64,000 nucleotides of DNA from positions 1 through 64,000 of the forward strand of contig CAVOWP010000021.1 of assembly GCA_963700185.1 (NCBI GenBank), written 5' to 3'. This stretch comes from AP-15 sp963700185. GTDB taxonomy: Bacteria > Pseudomonadota > Alphaproteobacteria > ATCC43930 > CGMCC-115725. Under the pieces are notes generated by a model. The model saw only the letters and a program-made list of their open reading frames with translations, was not told where the DNA came from and searched no databases. Shown one piece after another: positions 43,170 to 52,022 of the stretch. Within the stretch, counting starts at the first letter, position 1; each line of letters begins with the position of its first letter. The position numbers were made by a program, and so were the translations under genes.

Positions 43170-43949
43170 CTAGTGCAGTTGGCGGGGCAACGCGGCGATG
43201 GCGTCGTCGATCAGCGCCGCGCCGCGGCGCTCGTCGAGCGAGGCGGCGATGACCTGACGCGACGCGGAGATCGCAACGTCGACGGCGATCGTGCGGATTT
43301 CGGCGATCGCCTTCGCTTCTTCCTGCGCGATCCGATCCTGCGCCAATTGTTGCCGCCGGTTCAGGGTAGTTTCGAGGTCGCGCAGCGACTGCGCCGCGAT
43401 CCGCTCGGCCTCCTCCTTGGCATGGGTAATGATCGCCTGCGCCTCGGCCGCTCCTTCCTGCTGTTGGCGCTGATAGGCGGCGAGCGCCTGTTCCGCCTCA
43501 TCTCGCAGGTTGCGCGCCGCGTCGAGCTCCTGCCGGATGCGCTCGGCGCGCGAGTCGAGCGCGCCGACAACCGCTCGCCGCATCGGTTTCCAGACGACAA
43601 TGAGAAAGATCGCAACGGCGAGCAGGACCCAGAACTCCGGGTCGCCGAAAAGTTGGGGATTAGGTAGCAAACTGAGAAACGCGGACCACAACACGGCAGC
43701 GAGTTGAAGTAAGAGTCCTAGCAGGACTAAGGTGATGCCTTGTAATAGCGAAAGAAACCTTTCCTCGTTCCACTCTGCCAGGAATGCGGCAGCCTGGCCC
43801 GGTTTGCCGCGCCACAATGCTGAAACGAAGACTAATGGAATTTGCCACCACACTATTCTGGTGAAGCGACTAGCGGTTAGAAATACTCCTGTTATTTCGA
43901 CAATAATTCCGATGCTATGTAGTATTTCCTCGCCATTTGTCGGCAGCAT
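43170..43949 (-). CDS. atpF: ATP synthase F0 subunit b with a foreign N-terminal extension
   Basis: Residues from about 103 on (DPEFWVLLAVAIFLIVVWKPMRRAVVGALDSRAERIRQELDAARNL) are a normal subunit b: one membrane anchor, then a long coiled coil linking F1 and F0. The first ~95 residues are not part of any subunit b. They form a membrane-protein fragment (EITGVFLTASRFTRIVWWQIPLVFVSALWRGKPG, then GITLVLLGLLLQLAAVL). The join is near 43660, where base composition changes. Normal length is about 160, against 259 here. A TTG at 43664-43666 in SLLPNPQLFGDPEF could start a near-normal protein, though without a clear ribosome site. Stop codon lies 9 bases from the convergent hpnB end. Confidence 0.8.
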   Translation of the reverse strand: MLPTNGEEILHSIGIIVEITGVFLTASRFTRIVWWQIPLVFVSALWRGKPGQAAAFLAEWNEERFLSLLQGITLVLLGLLLQLAAVLWSAFLSLLPNPQLFGDPEFWVLLAVAIFLIVVWKPMRRAVVGALDSRAERIRQELDAARNLRDEAEQALAAYQRQQQEGAAEAQAIITHAKEEAERIAAQSLRDLETTLNRRQQLAQDRIAQEEAKAIAEIRTIAVDVAISASRQVIAASLDERRGAALIDDAIAALPRQLH

Positions 43950-43955
43950 GACTTG

Positions 43956-44228
43956 TCACGGGCTCGTGAAATCTGGATAAATTCGCTCCACTCTGCCGCC
44001 ATTATTCAAAAGCTCTATTATGTGATCGCACTCGAAGATATTGATGGCCCTTCCCACGCGATCCACGTGTACCTGAATTTGCCCTCGTCGCAATCTGCTG
44101 AAAAGATCCCTAAGACAGTCTGATTGTTGCGGAGTAGGGCTGTTTTGAAGGATCTGCACAACTTGCAGGTTGAACACTGGATCAATCGGGCCGAAATCCT
44201 CGACTTGCACTGGCATGGCAGTCCCCAT
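43956..44228 (-). CDS. Hypothetical protein in the insertion within the ATP-synthase operon
   Basis: A 90-residue protein (MPVQVEDFGPIDPVFNLQVVQIL, LFSRLRRGQIQVHVDRVGRAINIFECDHIIELLNNGG). I do not recognise a family. Its stop lies six bases before the ATG of the chimeric atpF frame. Start ATG 44228 lacks a strong ribosome site. Base composition is lower in GC than the flanking atp genes. Confidence 0.45.
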   Translation of the reverse strand: MGTAMPVQVEDFGPIDPVFNLQVVQILQNSPTPQQSDCLRDLFSRLRRGQIQVHVDRVGRAINIFECDHIIELLNNGGRVERIYPDFTSP

Positions 44229-44263
44229 ATCGAAATAGCGTGGGGAGGGCCAATTGCCGCTAT

Positions 44264-44536
44264 TTATCCAAAGACCTTCTCGAAGGCTACCGCATCCGAG
44301 CTGGGTTTGTACGTGCCGGAGATTTTTTCAATTCCCTCTTTGCTATTCACAAGGTCGCGGATTGCGCGTAGGGCGTTGTATTCGTGTGGCGCGACGAATA
44401 CCCCCATCACACTGCCGCGTGGATCCCTAATGACTACCGCCCTATCAGGGGTGTCCGACAAGACGCGCACTATGTCCCCAACTGGGGAATCACGGTAGCC
44501 TTCGGGAAGAGTGTAGCTCTTGAGCTTTTGCGCCAT
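44264..44536 (-). CDS. Small Phd/YefM-like protein in the insertion
   Basis: A 90-residue protein. Start ATG 44536 has AGGACC in front; an upstream in-frame ATG at 44680 adds a hydrophobic leader with no clear site. SPVGDIVRVLSDTPDRAVVIRDPRGSVMGVFVAPHEYNALRAIRDLV follows the pattern of Phd/YefM antitoxins (strand V-V-I-R-D, then F-V-A-P-x-E-Y, then a helix). No recognisable toxin is encoded beside it. The call is tentative. Confidence 0.45.
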   Translation of the reverse strand: MAQKLKSYTLPEGYRDSPVGDIVRVLSDTPDRAVVIRDPRGSVMGVFVAPHEYNALRAIRDLVNSKEGIEKISGTYKPSSDAVAFEKVFG

Positions 44537-44834
44537 GGTCCTAATCCCATCTGGTTCCGCTAGTTCACCATTAGAGGAATCTAATGGTTCCCCAGCCAGC
44601 AAGGGAACCGATCGACTAGCATACGACTTATTTGGGAGCAGAATATGAAGTAGGAGGGTTAAGGCTCGACTAATTTGCATACCTGACCTGCGTTAATATG
44701 GACGCTCTCTTTCACGACGATCGACCGCCCGATAGGGCGGAGGCTGCCAAATATGAGCCTCGATCTTGACGGAAAGGCGGCGATCAGCGACGTAGATCGG
44801 CTTTGACGCTATTTTGGACGCTGCCGCAGGCAGG

Positions 44835-45356
44835 CTAGGAGCGATCTCGGAAAGTATGAATTGCCCCGGCCCGCTCGGCTAACGCGTGGTCGACGGCAGC
44901 TGCAAGGCCAGCGGGATCGGGGGCCGAACCGATCACCTTCTCGGTGACGGACCGGGCGACCTCGGCCACGATCGCCGGCATCTCGGAAAGCGCACGTTCT
45001 TTCGCCACCGAGACTTGTCGCGCGGCCTTGGCGGTCTGCCGGGCAAGGGATTCGTCGAGCTGCCGCTGGCGCTCGGCTGCTTCGGCCGCCATCCGGTCGG
45101 TGGTTTCCTTCACCGCCGCCTGCGCCTCGGCACGGGCTTTTGCCAGGGTTTCCTGGTAAGCGGCCAACACGGCCTCCGCCTCGGTCTTCAGTTGCGCTGC
45201 CCGCGCCAGATCGTCGTCGATCCGTCGGCGCCGTGCGTCGATGGCGCCCCCGACCCGCGGCAGCCCTACCCTCGCCATCAGCAGGTACAAGATCACAAAA
45301 GTGATGGCGAGCCAGACCAGCTGCGGCACAAACGTCGATACTTCGAGCTGCGGCAT
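44835..45356 (-). CDS. atpF': ATP synthase F0 subunit b'
   Basis: A 173-residue second b-type stalk subunit. MPQLEVSTFVPQLVWLAITFVILYLLM is the membrane anchor, followed by a charged coiled coil (AAYQETLAKARAEAQAAVKE). Two different b subunits, b' before b, are typical of alphaproteobacteria and photosynthetic bacteria. Here the b gene is separated from it by about 880 bases of foreign sequence. Starts 21 bases after atpE. Confidence 0.93.
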   Translation of the reverse strand: MPQLEVSTFVPQLVWLAITFVILYLLMARVGLPRVGGAIDARRRRIDDDLARAAQLKTEAEAVLAAYQETLAKARAEAQAAVKETTDRMAAEAAERQRQLDESLARQTAKAARQVSVAKERALSEMPAIVAEVARSVTEKVIGSAPDPAGLAAAVDHALAERAGAIHTFRDRS

Positions 45357-45377
45357 CTCCCCCGCCCTTTGCCGGGA

Positions 45378-45605
45378 TCAGAACACGAAGAGGATCAGGA
45401 AGGCGATGGCGAGGCCGAAGAGGCCGGTGGCTTCGGCCAGCGCGAAGCCGAGAAACGCAAAAGGCTGCACCTGGCCTTGCGAGGCCGGGTTACGGGCGAC
45501 CGCGTTTATCAGGGCCGAGAACACATTGCCGATCCCGACACCGGCTCCGACGAGCGCAATGCAGGCAAGGCCGGCCCCGATCATTTTGGCGGCAGCGAGA
45601 TCCAT
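45378..45605 (-). CDS. atpE: ATP synthase F0 subunit c
   Basis: A 75-residue proteolipid with two membrane helices. The glycine-rich first helix is GAGLACIALVGAGVGIGNVF, the loop is RNP, and the proton-binding glutamate is in FALAEATGLF. Forms the rotor ring that carries protons. Confidence 0.95.
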   Translation of the reverse strand: MDLAAAKMIGAGLACIALVGAGVGIGNVFSALINAVARNPASQGQVQPFAFLGFALAEATGLFGLAIAFLILFVF

Positions 45606-45644
45606 ATTGATGTTCCGTTTGGTTGAAGGGGTGAGGCGAAAATT

Positions 45645-46376
45645 TCAGTGCAGGTGGACCGCCTCGTTGAGATAAAGGCAGGTCAGGATCGCGAACACGT
45701 ATGCCTGCAACACCGCCACGAGAAACTCAAGGCCGACGAGGAGGACATTGATGCCCGTCGGAAACAATGCGAACACCCCGAGGCTCGCGGCAAAACCGCC
45801 GAAAATCGCCAGCATCGTGTGCCCGGCCAGCATATTCGCAAAGAGCCGGATCGACAGCGTGAACGGGCGGATGAAATAGGACAGCAGCTCGATCGGCACC
45901 AGCAACAACAGCAGCACCTTCGGCACGCCATGCGGCGCAAAAAGGCTGAGGAAATGAAACCCGTGCCGGACGATGCCAATCGTGGTGACGAGGATGAACA
46001 CGACGGCGGCGAGCGCAAAGGTAACAATGATTTGGCTGGTGGTGGTGTAACTATAAGGAATCATTCCCAATAGATTGGCAAACAGAATGAAGCTGAATAG
46101 CGTAAAAATGAATGGAAAGAATTGTCGTCCGCCTTGTCCGATATTGCTGTCGACCATATCGGCGACAAACTCGTAGAGCATTTCCGCAACCGATTGCCAT
46201 CGGCCCGGAACAAGCCCCGCGCGACGAGTAGCGAACACCATCAGCGCGGTGATGGAGACGACGGCTAGGGTCATCATCAACGCCGCGTTCGTGTACGAGA
46301 GATCGAGCCTGCCGATATGGATCGGAATGATGCGCTCGATCGCGAATTGCTCGAGCGGATGAAGTTCTATTGCCAC
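45645..46376 (-). CDS. atpB: ATP synthase F0 subunit a
   Basis: A 243-residue stator membrane protein. The essential arginine is in SIRLFANMLAGH on helix 4, facing the c ring. PFIFTLFSFILFANLLGMIPYSYT is the conserved helix 2 region. Begins one base after the atpI stop, so coupled. Length normal. Confidence 0.95.
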   Translation of the reverse strand: MAIELHPLEQFAIERIIPIHIGRLDLSYTNAALMMTLAVVSITALMVFATRRAGLVPGRWQSVAEMLYEFVADMVDSNIGQGGRQFFPFIFTLFSFILFANLLGMIPYSYTTTSQIIVTFALAAVVFILVTTIGIVRHGFHFLSLFAPHGVPKVLLLLLVPIELLSYFIRPFTLSIRLFANMLAGHTMLAIFGGFAASLGVFALFPTGINVLLVGLEFLVAVLQAYVFAILTCLYLNEAVHLH

Positions 46377-46377
46377 T

Positions 46378-46758
46378 TCAGTTCTCGTCGTCTTCCCATG
46401 GGTCCTGGCCCGGCCGTTTCACGGCGCCGTCCGCGCCGGGCCGCCGATACCCCACGGGGGTGCTGATCCCGGAGACCGCGCGATAGACGTTCAGCATACC
46501 GGCGGCAACCCCGAGGAAGAACAGCACGATGATCCCCCATGGCCGCGTGCCGAGCCAGCGATCGATTGCCCATCCCAGCGCTGTCGCAATACCGATCGCG
46601 ACCACCAGTTCGATGCCGATGCGCAGCCCGAGCCCGAGGCCCTTCTGCAGCGCCGAACGGTCACCGACCGCCGGCTGACTTCGGACATTCTGCGCACGCG
46701 CCTTGTCAATCCGTTCGCCAAGCCTCGCCAGCGGGTCCGGCGGCTCGCGCTCGCTCAT
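46378..46758 (-). CDS. atpI: ATP synthase assembly protein I (AtpI/AtpZ)
   Basis: A 126-residue protein with two membrane helices (IGIELVVAIGIATALGWAIDRWLG and WGIIVLFFLGVAAGMLNVYRAV), first gene of the F0 operon, as usual. Thought to help c-ring assembly or ion supply. The F1 genes are not in the window, as is common in alphaproteobacteria, where F0 and F1 form separate operons. Confidence 0.88.
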   Translation of the reverse strand: MSEREPPDPLARLGERIDKARAQNVRSQPAVGDRSALQKGLGLGLRIGIELVVAIGIATALGWAIDRWLGTRPWGIIVLFFLGVAAGMLNVYRAVSGISTPVGYRRPGADGAVKRPGQDPWEDDEN

Positions 46759-46854
46759 CTAGGGAAGCGCCGCACCGCGGCTAAACGGCGGCGCAACATA
46801 GTGACGTCCCGGAAGCCTGTCAACGAAGCGCCGCGTCTCAGGTGGCATGCCAAC

Positions 46855-48099
46855 TCAGATCGACCGAACCAACGCATGACGTTTACGCCCGGCGCTGAGC
46901 TTCAATACGCCCTTCTCGTCGAGATCCGCCTCGGTGACGGGCTTCATCTCGTTCTCGACGACCCTGTCGTTGATCCGCGCACCGCCGCCGCGGATCAGCC
47001 GCCGGGCTTCGCCATTGGACACGGCGAGGCCGGTCAGGCTGAAGAGCTCGAAAGCGGGCATGCCGCGGGCCAGTTCGCTGCGGGGCACTTCGGTCTGCGG
47101 CAATTCACTTCCGCTGCCGCCGCCCTCGAAGAGCGCACGCGCGGTCTCGGCGGCGGCCTCGGCGGCATCCCTTCCGTGGCAAAGGGTGGTGGCTTCGGTC
47201 GCCAATACCTTCTTCTCCTCATTGACGTCGCCGCGCTCCAACTCCTCGATCCGAGCGAGATCCAGTTCGGTGAAGAGCCGCAGAAAGCGGCCGACGTCGT
47301 CGTCTTCGGTATTACGCCAAAACTGCCAGTATTCGTAGGGCGACAGCCGCTCCGCATTGAGCCAGACGGCGCCCTTCGCCGTCTTGCCCATCTTGACGCC
47401 GGAGGCGGTCGTGATCAGCGGGGTCGTCAGACCGAACAGGGTGCGCCCTTCCGCCCGCCGGGCGAGCTCGACACCGGCGACGATATTGCCCCATTGGTCG
47501 GAGCCGCCGATCTGCAGCTCGCATTGATGCCGGCGGGCCAGCTCTCCGAAATCGTAGGCTTGCAGGATCGGGTAGTTGAGTTCGAGAAAGCTCAAGGGCT
47601 GGTCGCGCTCGAGCCGAAGTCTGACGCTGTCCAGCGTCAGCATCCGGTTGACCGAGAAATGACGCCCGACATCGCGCAGCAGCGGGATGTAGCGCAGCTC
47701 GTCGAGCCAGTCCGCATTATTGACCATGACGGCCTCGCCCGGCCCGTCGCCGAATTTCAAGAATTTCGCGAAGACAGTGCGGATGCCGGCCATGTTTCGA
47801 GCGATCTGGGCATCGTCCAGCAGCTGTCGTGCCTCATCCTTTCCCGACGGGTCGCCGATCCGCGTCGTGCCGCCGCCCATCAGAACGATCGGCTCGTGCC
47901 TGCAGCGCTGCAACAGGCGCAGCAGCATGATCGACACCAGGCTGCCGACATGCAGACTGTCCGCCGTGCAGTCATAGCCGACATAGGCTACAAGGCGGCC
48001 ACCGCGCAACCGCTCGTCGAGCGCTTCCATGTCGGTGCATTGATGGATGAAGCCGCGTTCGAGCGCGGTGGCGAGAAAGGGGGAACGAGGTGTCGACAT
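46855..48099 (-). CDS. tyrS: Tyrosyl-tRNA synthetase
   Basis: A 414-residue class I synthetase. The HIGH-like motif is in CTADSLHVGSLVSIMLL, the KMSKS-like motif in GVKMGKTAKGAVW, and QIGGSDQWGNIVAGVEL is the conserved tyrosine/ATP site. A C-terminal S4 RNA-binding domain (GGGARINDRVV) completes it. MSTPRSPFLATALERGFIHQCTD is the normal N-terminus, so ATG 48099 is chosen over in-frame starts up to 48198 that would overlap anmK. Divergent from anmK by 52 bases. Confidence 0.95.
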   Translation of the reverse strand: MSTPRSPFLATALERGFIHQCTDMEALDERLRGGRLVAYVGYDCTADSLHVGSLVSIMLLRLLQRCRHEPIVLMGGGTTRIGDPSGKDEARQLLDDAQIARNMAGIRTVFAKFLKFGDGPGEAVMVNNADWLDELRYIPLLRDVGRHFSVNRMLTLDSVRLRLERDQPLSFLELNYPILQAYDFGELARRHQCELQIGGSDQWGNIVAGVELARRAEGRTLFGLTTPLITTASGVKMGKTAKGAVWLNAERLSPYEYWQFWRNTEDDDVGRFLRLFTELDLARIEELERGDVNEEKKVLATEATTLCHGRDAAEAAAETARALFEGGGSGSELPQTEVPRSELARGMPAFELFSLTGLAVSNGEARRLIRGGGARINDRVVENEMKPVTEADLDEKGVLKLSAGRKRHALVRSI

Positions 48100-48151
48100 G
48101 GTTTCGTCATCTAACATAGGCGCGCGTTCCGGGCCACAACACTCCCCGCGC

Positions 48152-49258
48152 ATGTGGCGTGCGATCGGGTTGATGAGCGGAACCTCGCTCGACGGCATCG
48201 ACGTCGCAATGGTCGAGACCGATGGCCGCGAGCGGGTCAGCCCAGGCCCCGCGCTGAGCTTTCCCTATCCGCCGCAATTTCGCGAAAGGCTTCGGTCTAT
48301 TCTCGGCGGGGTCGGCCCGGTCGCCGATGTGGAAGAGGAGCTGACCCGGCTCCATGCGGAAGCGGTCGAAAATTTCCTGCATCAGCATGCTGGAAACCCC
48401 GTCGATGTGGTGGGCTTTCACGGCCACACGATCTTGCATCGCCCGGCCGAACGGCGAACGTGGCAGATTGGCGACGGCGCGCTGCTGGCGCTTCGGCTCG
48501 GCTTGGATGTCGTCGCCGATTTCCGCTCGGCCGACGTAGCGGCGGGTGGCGAGGGCGCGCCGCTCGCCCCTTTGTTTCATGCCGCTCTCGCCGCGGCCCT
48601 ACCGAAGCCGACCGCCGTCCTCAACATCGGCGGGGTCGCGAATGTGACGTGGATCGGAGGGTCGGAGGAAATCCTCGCCTTCGACACTGGACCAGGCAAC
48701 GCATTGATCGATGATTGGGTGTACCGCCACACCGGTGCCGCAGCCGATCTCGACGGCGCGCTCGCCCGCACCGGTGCCATTTCGGCGGCCCATGTCGAGA
48801 AATTTCTGGCGAGGCGATACTTCGACCAACTCCCGCCGAAATCGCTCGATCGCGACGATTTCCGGGGGGCCTTGCCGACCGGGCTTTCGCTCGAGGACGG
48901 CGCTGCCACTTTAACCGAGATGACGGCGGCGGCGGCCGCGGCTGCGACGCGCCATTTTCCTGCTCCGGCGCTGGGATGGCTGGTTACCGGCGGCGGCCGA
49001 CATAACCCAGCGCTGATGGAGGCTATCAGCCGCCGTCTGAAAGTCCCCGTAAAGCCGGTTGAAGCGGTTGGGTGGCACGGCGACGCGCTCGAGGCGCAAG
49101 CCTTTGCCTATCTCGCGGTCCGCTCTGTTTTGGGATTACCGCTGAGCCTGCCATCGACGACCGGCGTTCCGCAGCCCTGCTGTGGTGGAAATCTGTTCAA
49201 AGCCCCTCGCTCGCACCGCGGGAGAGGGAGGGACCCAGCCGACAGGCTGGGAGGGTGA
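48152..49258 (+). CDS. anmK: Anhydro-N-acetylmuramic acid kinase
   Basis: A 368-residue sugar kinase of the ASKHA fold that recycles murein by opening and phosphorylating 1,6-anhydro-MurNAc. WRAIGLMSGTSLDGIDVAMVETDG, GFHGHTILHRP, LNIGGVANVTWIG, FDTGPGNALIDDW and VTGGGRHNPALM are the signature segments. The family ends near LPLSLPSTTGVPQP. The last ~20 residues (from about 49195) are read from an intergenic repeat. ATG 48152 fits the usual N-terminus. The tyrS and anmK pair facing apart is common in alphaproteobacteria. Confidence 0.93.
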   Translation: MWRAIGLMSGTSLDGIDVAMVETDGRERVSPGPALSFPYPPQFRERLRSILGGVGPVADVEEELTRLHAEAVENFLHQHAGNPVDVVGFHGHTILHRPAERRTWQIGDGALLALRLGLDVVADFRSADVAAGGEGAPLAPLFHAALAAALPKPTAVLNIGGVANVTWIGGSEEILAFDTGPGNALIDDWVYRHTGAAADLDGALARTGAISAAHVEKFLARRYFDQLPPKSLDRDDFRGALPTGLSLEDGAATLTEMTAAAAAAATRHFPAPALGWLVTGGGRHNPALMEAISRRLKVPVKPVEAVGWHGDALEAQAFAYLAVRSVLGLPLSLPSTTGVPQPCCGGNLFKAPRSHRGRGRDPADRLGG

Positions 49259-49335
49259 GGGTCGGGACATTGAGGCGAACCCTCACCCACCTCGCTGCGC
49301 TCGGCACCCTCTCCCGCGGGTGCGGGAGAGGGGCT
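49205..49335. repeat. GC-rich dispersed repeat overlapping the anmK 3' end
   Basis: Contains cctcgctcgcaccgcgggagaggg, a ggctggg/cccagcc pair, gggtgagggt and its reverse aaccctcaccc, then a ctctcccgc hairpin. Same type as 1884-2010. Its left part supplies the final codons of anmK. Confidence 0.6.
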
Positions 49336-49340
49336 TTTTT
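49307..49340 (+). terminator. Rho-independent terminator of anmK
   Basis: Perfect 11-bp stem (49307-49317 with 49322-49332), 4-base loop, and six Ts at 49335-49340. It is the last hairpin of the dispersed repeat, so the repeat has supplied a terminator. Confidence 0.85.
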
Positions 49341-49354
49341 GATGGTGTAGTGGG

Positions 49355-50239
49355 TTAGTGGGTGACGAGGCGGCGCTCGATGGCGGCGGCTTTGATCGCC
49401 TTCTGTAGCTTTTCGAAGGCGCGGACCTCGATTTGCCGCACGCGCTCGCGTGAAATGCCGTATTGCTGCGACAGGTCCTCCAGGGTGGTCGGGTTTTCCC
49501 GGAGGCGCCGCTCGGTCAGGATGTGGCGCTCGCGGTCGTTCAGATGCGTCATCGCCTTTTCGAGGAGGTCGCGGCGCAGTCCGAGCTCTTGCCGCTCGCC
49601 GAGCCGGGTCTCCTGGCTCTCGCTCTCGTCCACCAGCCAATCCTGCCACTCGCCTTCGCTGTCGGACCGCAATGGCGCGTTCAGCGAATGGTCGGGGCTC
49701 GCCAACCGGCGGTTCATGCTGACGACATCGGCCTCGGGGACATCGAGCTCGGTCGCGATCTTCTTCAAATTTTCCGGCGAGAGGTCGCCCTCTTCCATTG
49801 CCTGCAGCTGACCCTTCAGCTTGCGCAGATTGAAGAAAAGCTTCTTCTGCGCCGCCGTCGTCCCCATCTTAACGAGCGACCAGGAGTGCAGGATGTACTC
49901 TTGGATTGCGGCGCGGATCCACCACATGGCATATGTCGCCAGCCGAAAACCGCGGTCCGGATCAAAGCGCTTGACCGCCTGCATCATGCCGACATTGCCT
50001 TCCGAGATCAGCTCGGAGAGCGGCAGCCCGTAGCCGCGATAGCCCATGGCGATCTTGGCGACCAGGCGCAGATGGCTCGTAACCAGCTTGTGCGCGGCCT
50101 GGGGATCCTCGTGCTCCTTCCAACGCTTGGCGAGCATGTATTCCTGCTCGGGCTCGAGCATCGGAAATTTGCGGATCTCCTGAAGGTACCGCGTCAGGTT
50201 TCCTTCCGAGGAGATGGAAGGTACCGAAAGAGTGGCCAT
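49355..50239 (-). CDS. rpoH: RNA polymerase sigma-32 (heat-shock) factor
   Basis: A 294-residue group 3 sigma factor. Region 2 (LVTSHLRLVAKIAMGYRGYGLPLSELISEGNVGMMQAVKRFDPDRGFRLATYAMWWIRAAIQEYI) and the RpoH-specific box QKKLFFNLRKLK are clear. Region 4 holds TLEDLSQQYGISRERVRQIEVRAFEKLQ. ATG 50239 matches the family start; the frame is open 25 codons further. An IscR-type palindrome and a promoter-like pair lie 74-100 bases upstream. Confidence 0.95.
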   Translation of the reverse strand: MATLSVPSISSEGNLTRYLQEIRKFPMLEPEQEYMLAKRWKEHEDPQAAHKLVTSHLRLVAKIAMGYRGYGLPLSELISEGNVGMMQAVKRFDPDRGFRLATYAMWWIRAAIQEYILHSWSLVKMGTTAAQKKLFFNLRKLKGQLQAMEEGDLSPENLKKIATELDVPEADVVSMNRRLASPDHSLNAPLRSDSEGEWQDWLVDESESQETRLGERQELGLRRDLLEKAMTHLNDRERHILTERRLRENPTTLEDLSQQYGISRERVRQIEVRAFEKLQKAIKAAAIERRLVTH

Positions 50240-50312
50240 TGACGATTGTTGCTCCGTTTCAAGTCGGTGATAGGCTAACGCTCGAAGAAAGCGCGCCGAT
50301 CCCCCGACGCCC

Positions 50313-50337
50313 ATACCCTACTAATATAGTCGGATTT
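50313..50337. promoter_or_regulatory. IscR type-1-like box over a likely rpoH promoter
   Basis: The 25 bases contain ACTA-ATA-TAGT with flanking ATACC and CGG. By eye they match about 22 of 25 positions of the type-1 IscR consensus known from E. coli. On the minus strand a -35-like TGGACA and a -10-like TAGGGT, 17 bases apart, enclose the box, as in Rrf2-repressed promoters. The only downstream gene is rpoH. The consensus is recalled, not searched. Confidence 0.5.
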
Positions 50338-50345
50338 TGTCCAGT

Positions 50346-51317
<972 letters not shown>

Positions 51318-51331
51318 TGGAAACTAGGCGC

Positions 51332-51631
51332 ATGCGCGCGCTCAAGATCCTGGTTGTCGTGATGGGCGTGATGCTGGTCGTCGGTTTTGCTGCTCTGGTC
51401 GCGCTCATTGCCGGCAGAATATCGCGCGGCGGACCCGCCGGGACGGCTGCTCATGGGTTCGCCAGCCCGGCGATCGAGATTCCGCGCGGCGCCCGTATCG
51501 AGGCGATGACGGCAGGCCCGGACCGGCTGATCCTCGCCTTGGCACTGCCCGAGGGCGGAAAGCAGCTCGTCGTCATCGACCTAATGAAGGGCGTTCGTCT
51601 CGGAACGATCGAATTGCATCCTGTTCCATGA
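51332..51631 (+). CDS. DUF6476 membrane protein
   Basis: A 99-residue protein with one N-terminal membrane helix (ILVVVMGVMLVVGFAALVALIAG) and a short soluble tail (IEIPRGARIEAMTAGPDRLILALALPEGGKQLVVIDL) that fits DUF6476. Divergent from rluD by 14 bases, an arrangement I recall from other alphaproteobacteria. Function unknown. Confidence 0.75.
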   Translation: MRALKILVVVMGVMLVVGFAALVALIAGRISRGGPAGTAAHGFASPAIEIPRGARIEAMTAGPDRLILALALPEGGKQLVVIDLMKGVRLGTIELHPVP

Positions 51632-52022
51632 AGCCCCCGATTCGGCCTTGTGCGCGAGTCGGAGGCTGCTGTGATGTCCCACAACTTCCCAATTGCGGCT
51701 CTGCCGGAATAATTCCGCCGCGCAGAAAATGCCGCCTTGAAAGCTGCGGCATTTATTCCGAACTTCTCGCCGACTTTAGCTGTTCGCCTAGCCGGAAAAC
51801 CGAATTTTTTGAGCGACCATGCGCTCCTCGCCGCTGCTGGCCCGCACCACGGTTCACGTTAGCTCTTTCCACGCTGGCCACTGATCACCTGATGCCCACT
51901 CCAGATCGCGCCAGCAGCCGGCTCCGATGCCGTTCATGCCACCCGACAAGACATTCTTGATCGGCGGTTCCCTTCAACGGGAAGCCGCTTTTTTGATTTC
52001 CGGAAAGCCGGGGTAGATCGAT
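51632..52022. other. Intergenic region with a stem-loop
   Basis: No gene seen. Holds an inverted repeat around 51729-51752 (atgccgc..gcggcat) and the terminator described separately. The leader of the fusion gene occupies the right end. Confidence 0.45.
51963..51994 (+). terminator. Rho-independent terminator
   Basis: The stem gcgg-ttccc / gggaagccgc (one bulged base, six-base loop) is followed by six Ts at 51989-51994. It lies 330 bases after DUF6476 and only about 30 before the fusion gene, so it may end the DUF6476 transcript or attenuate the next one. Confidence 0.7.
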
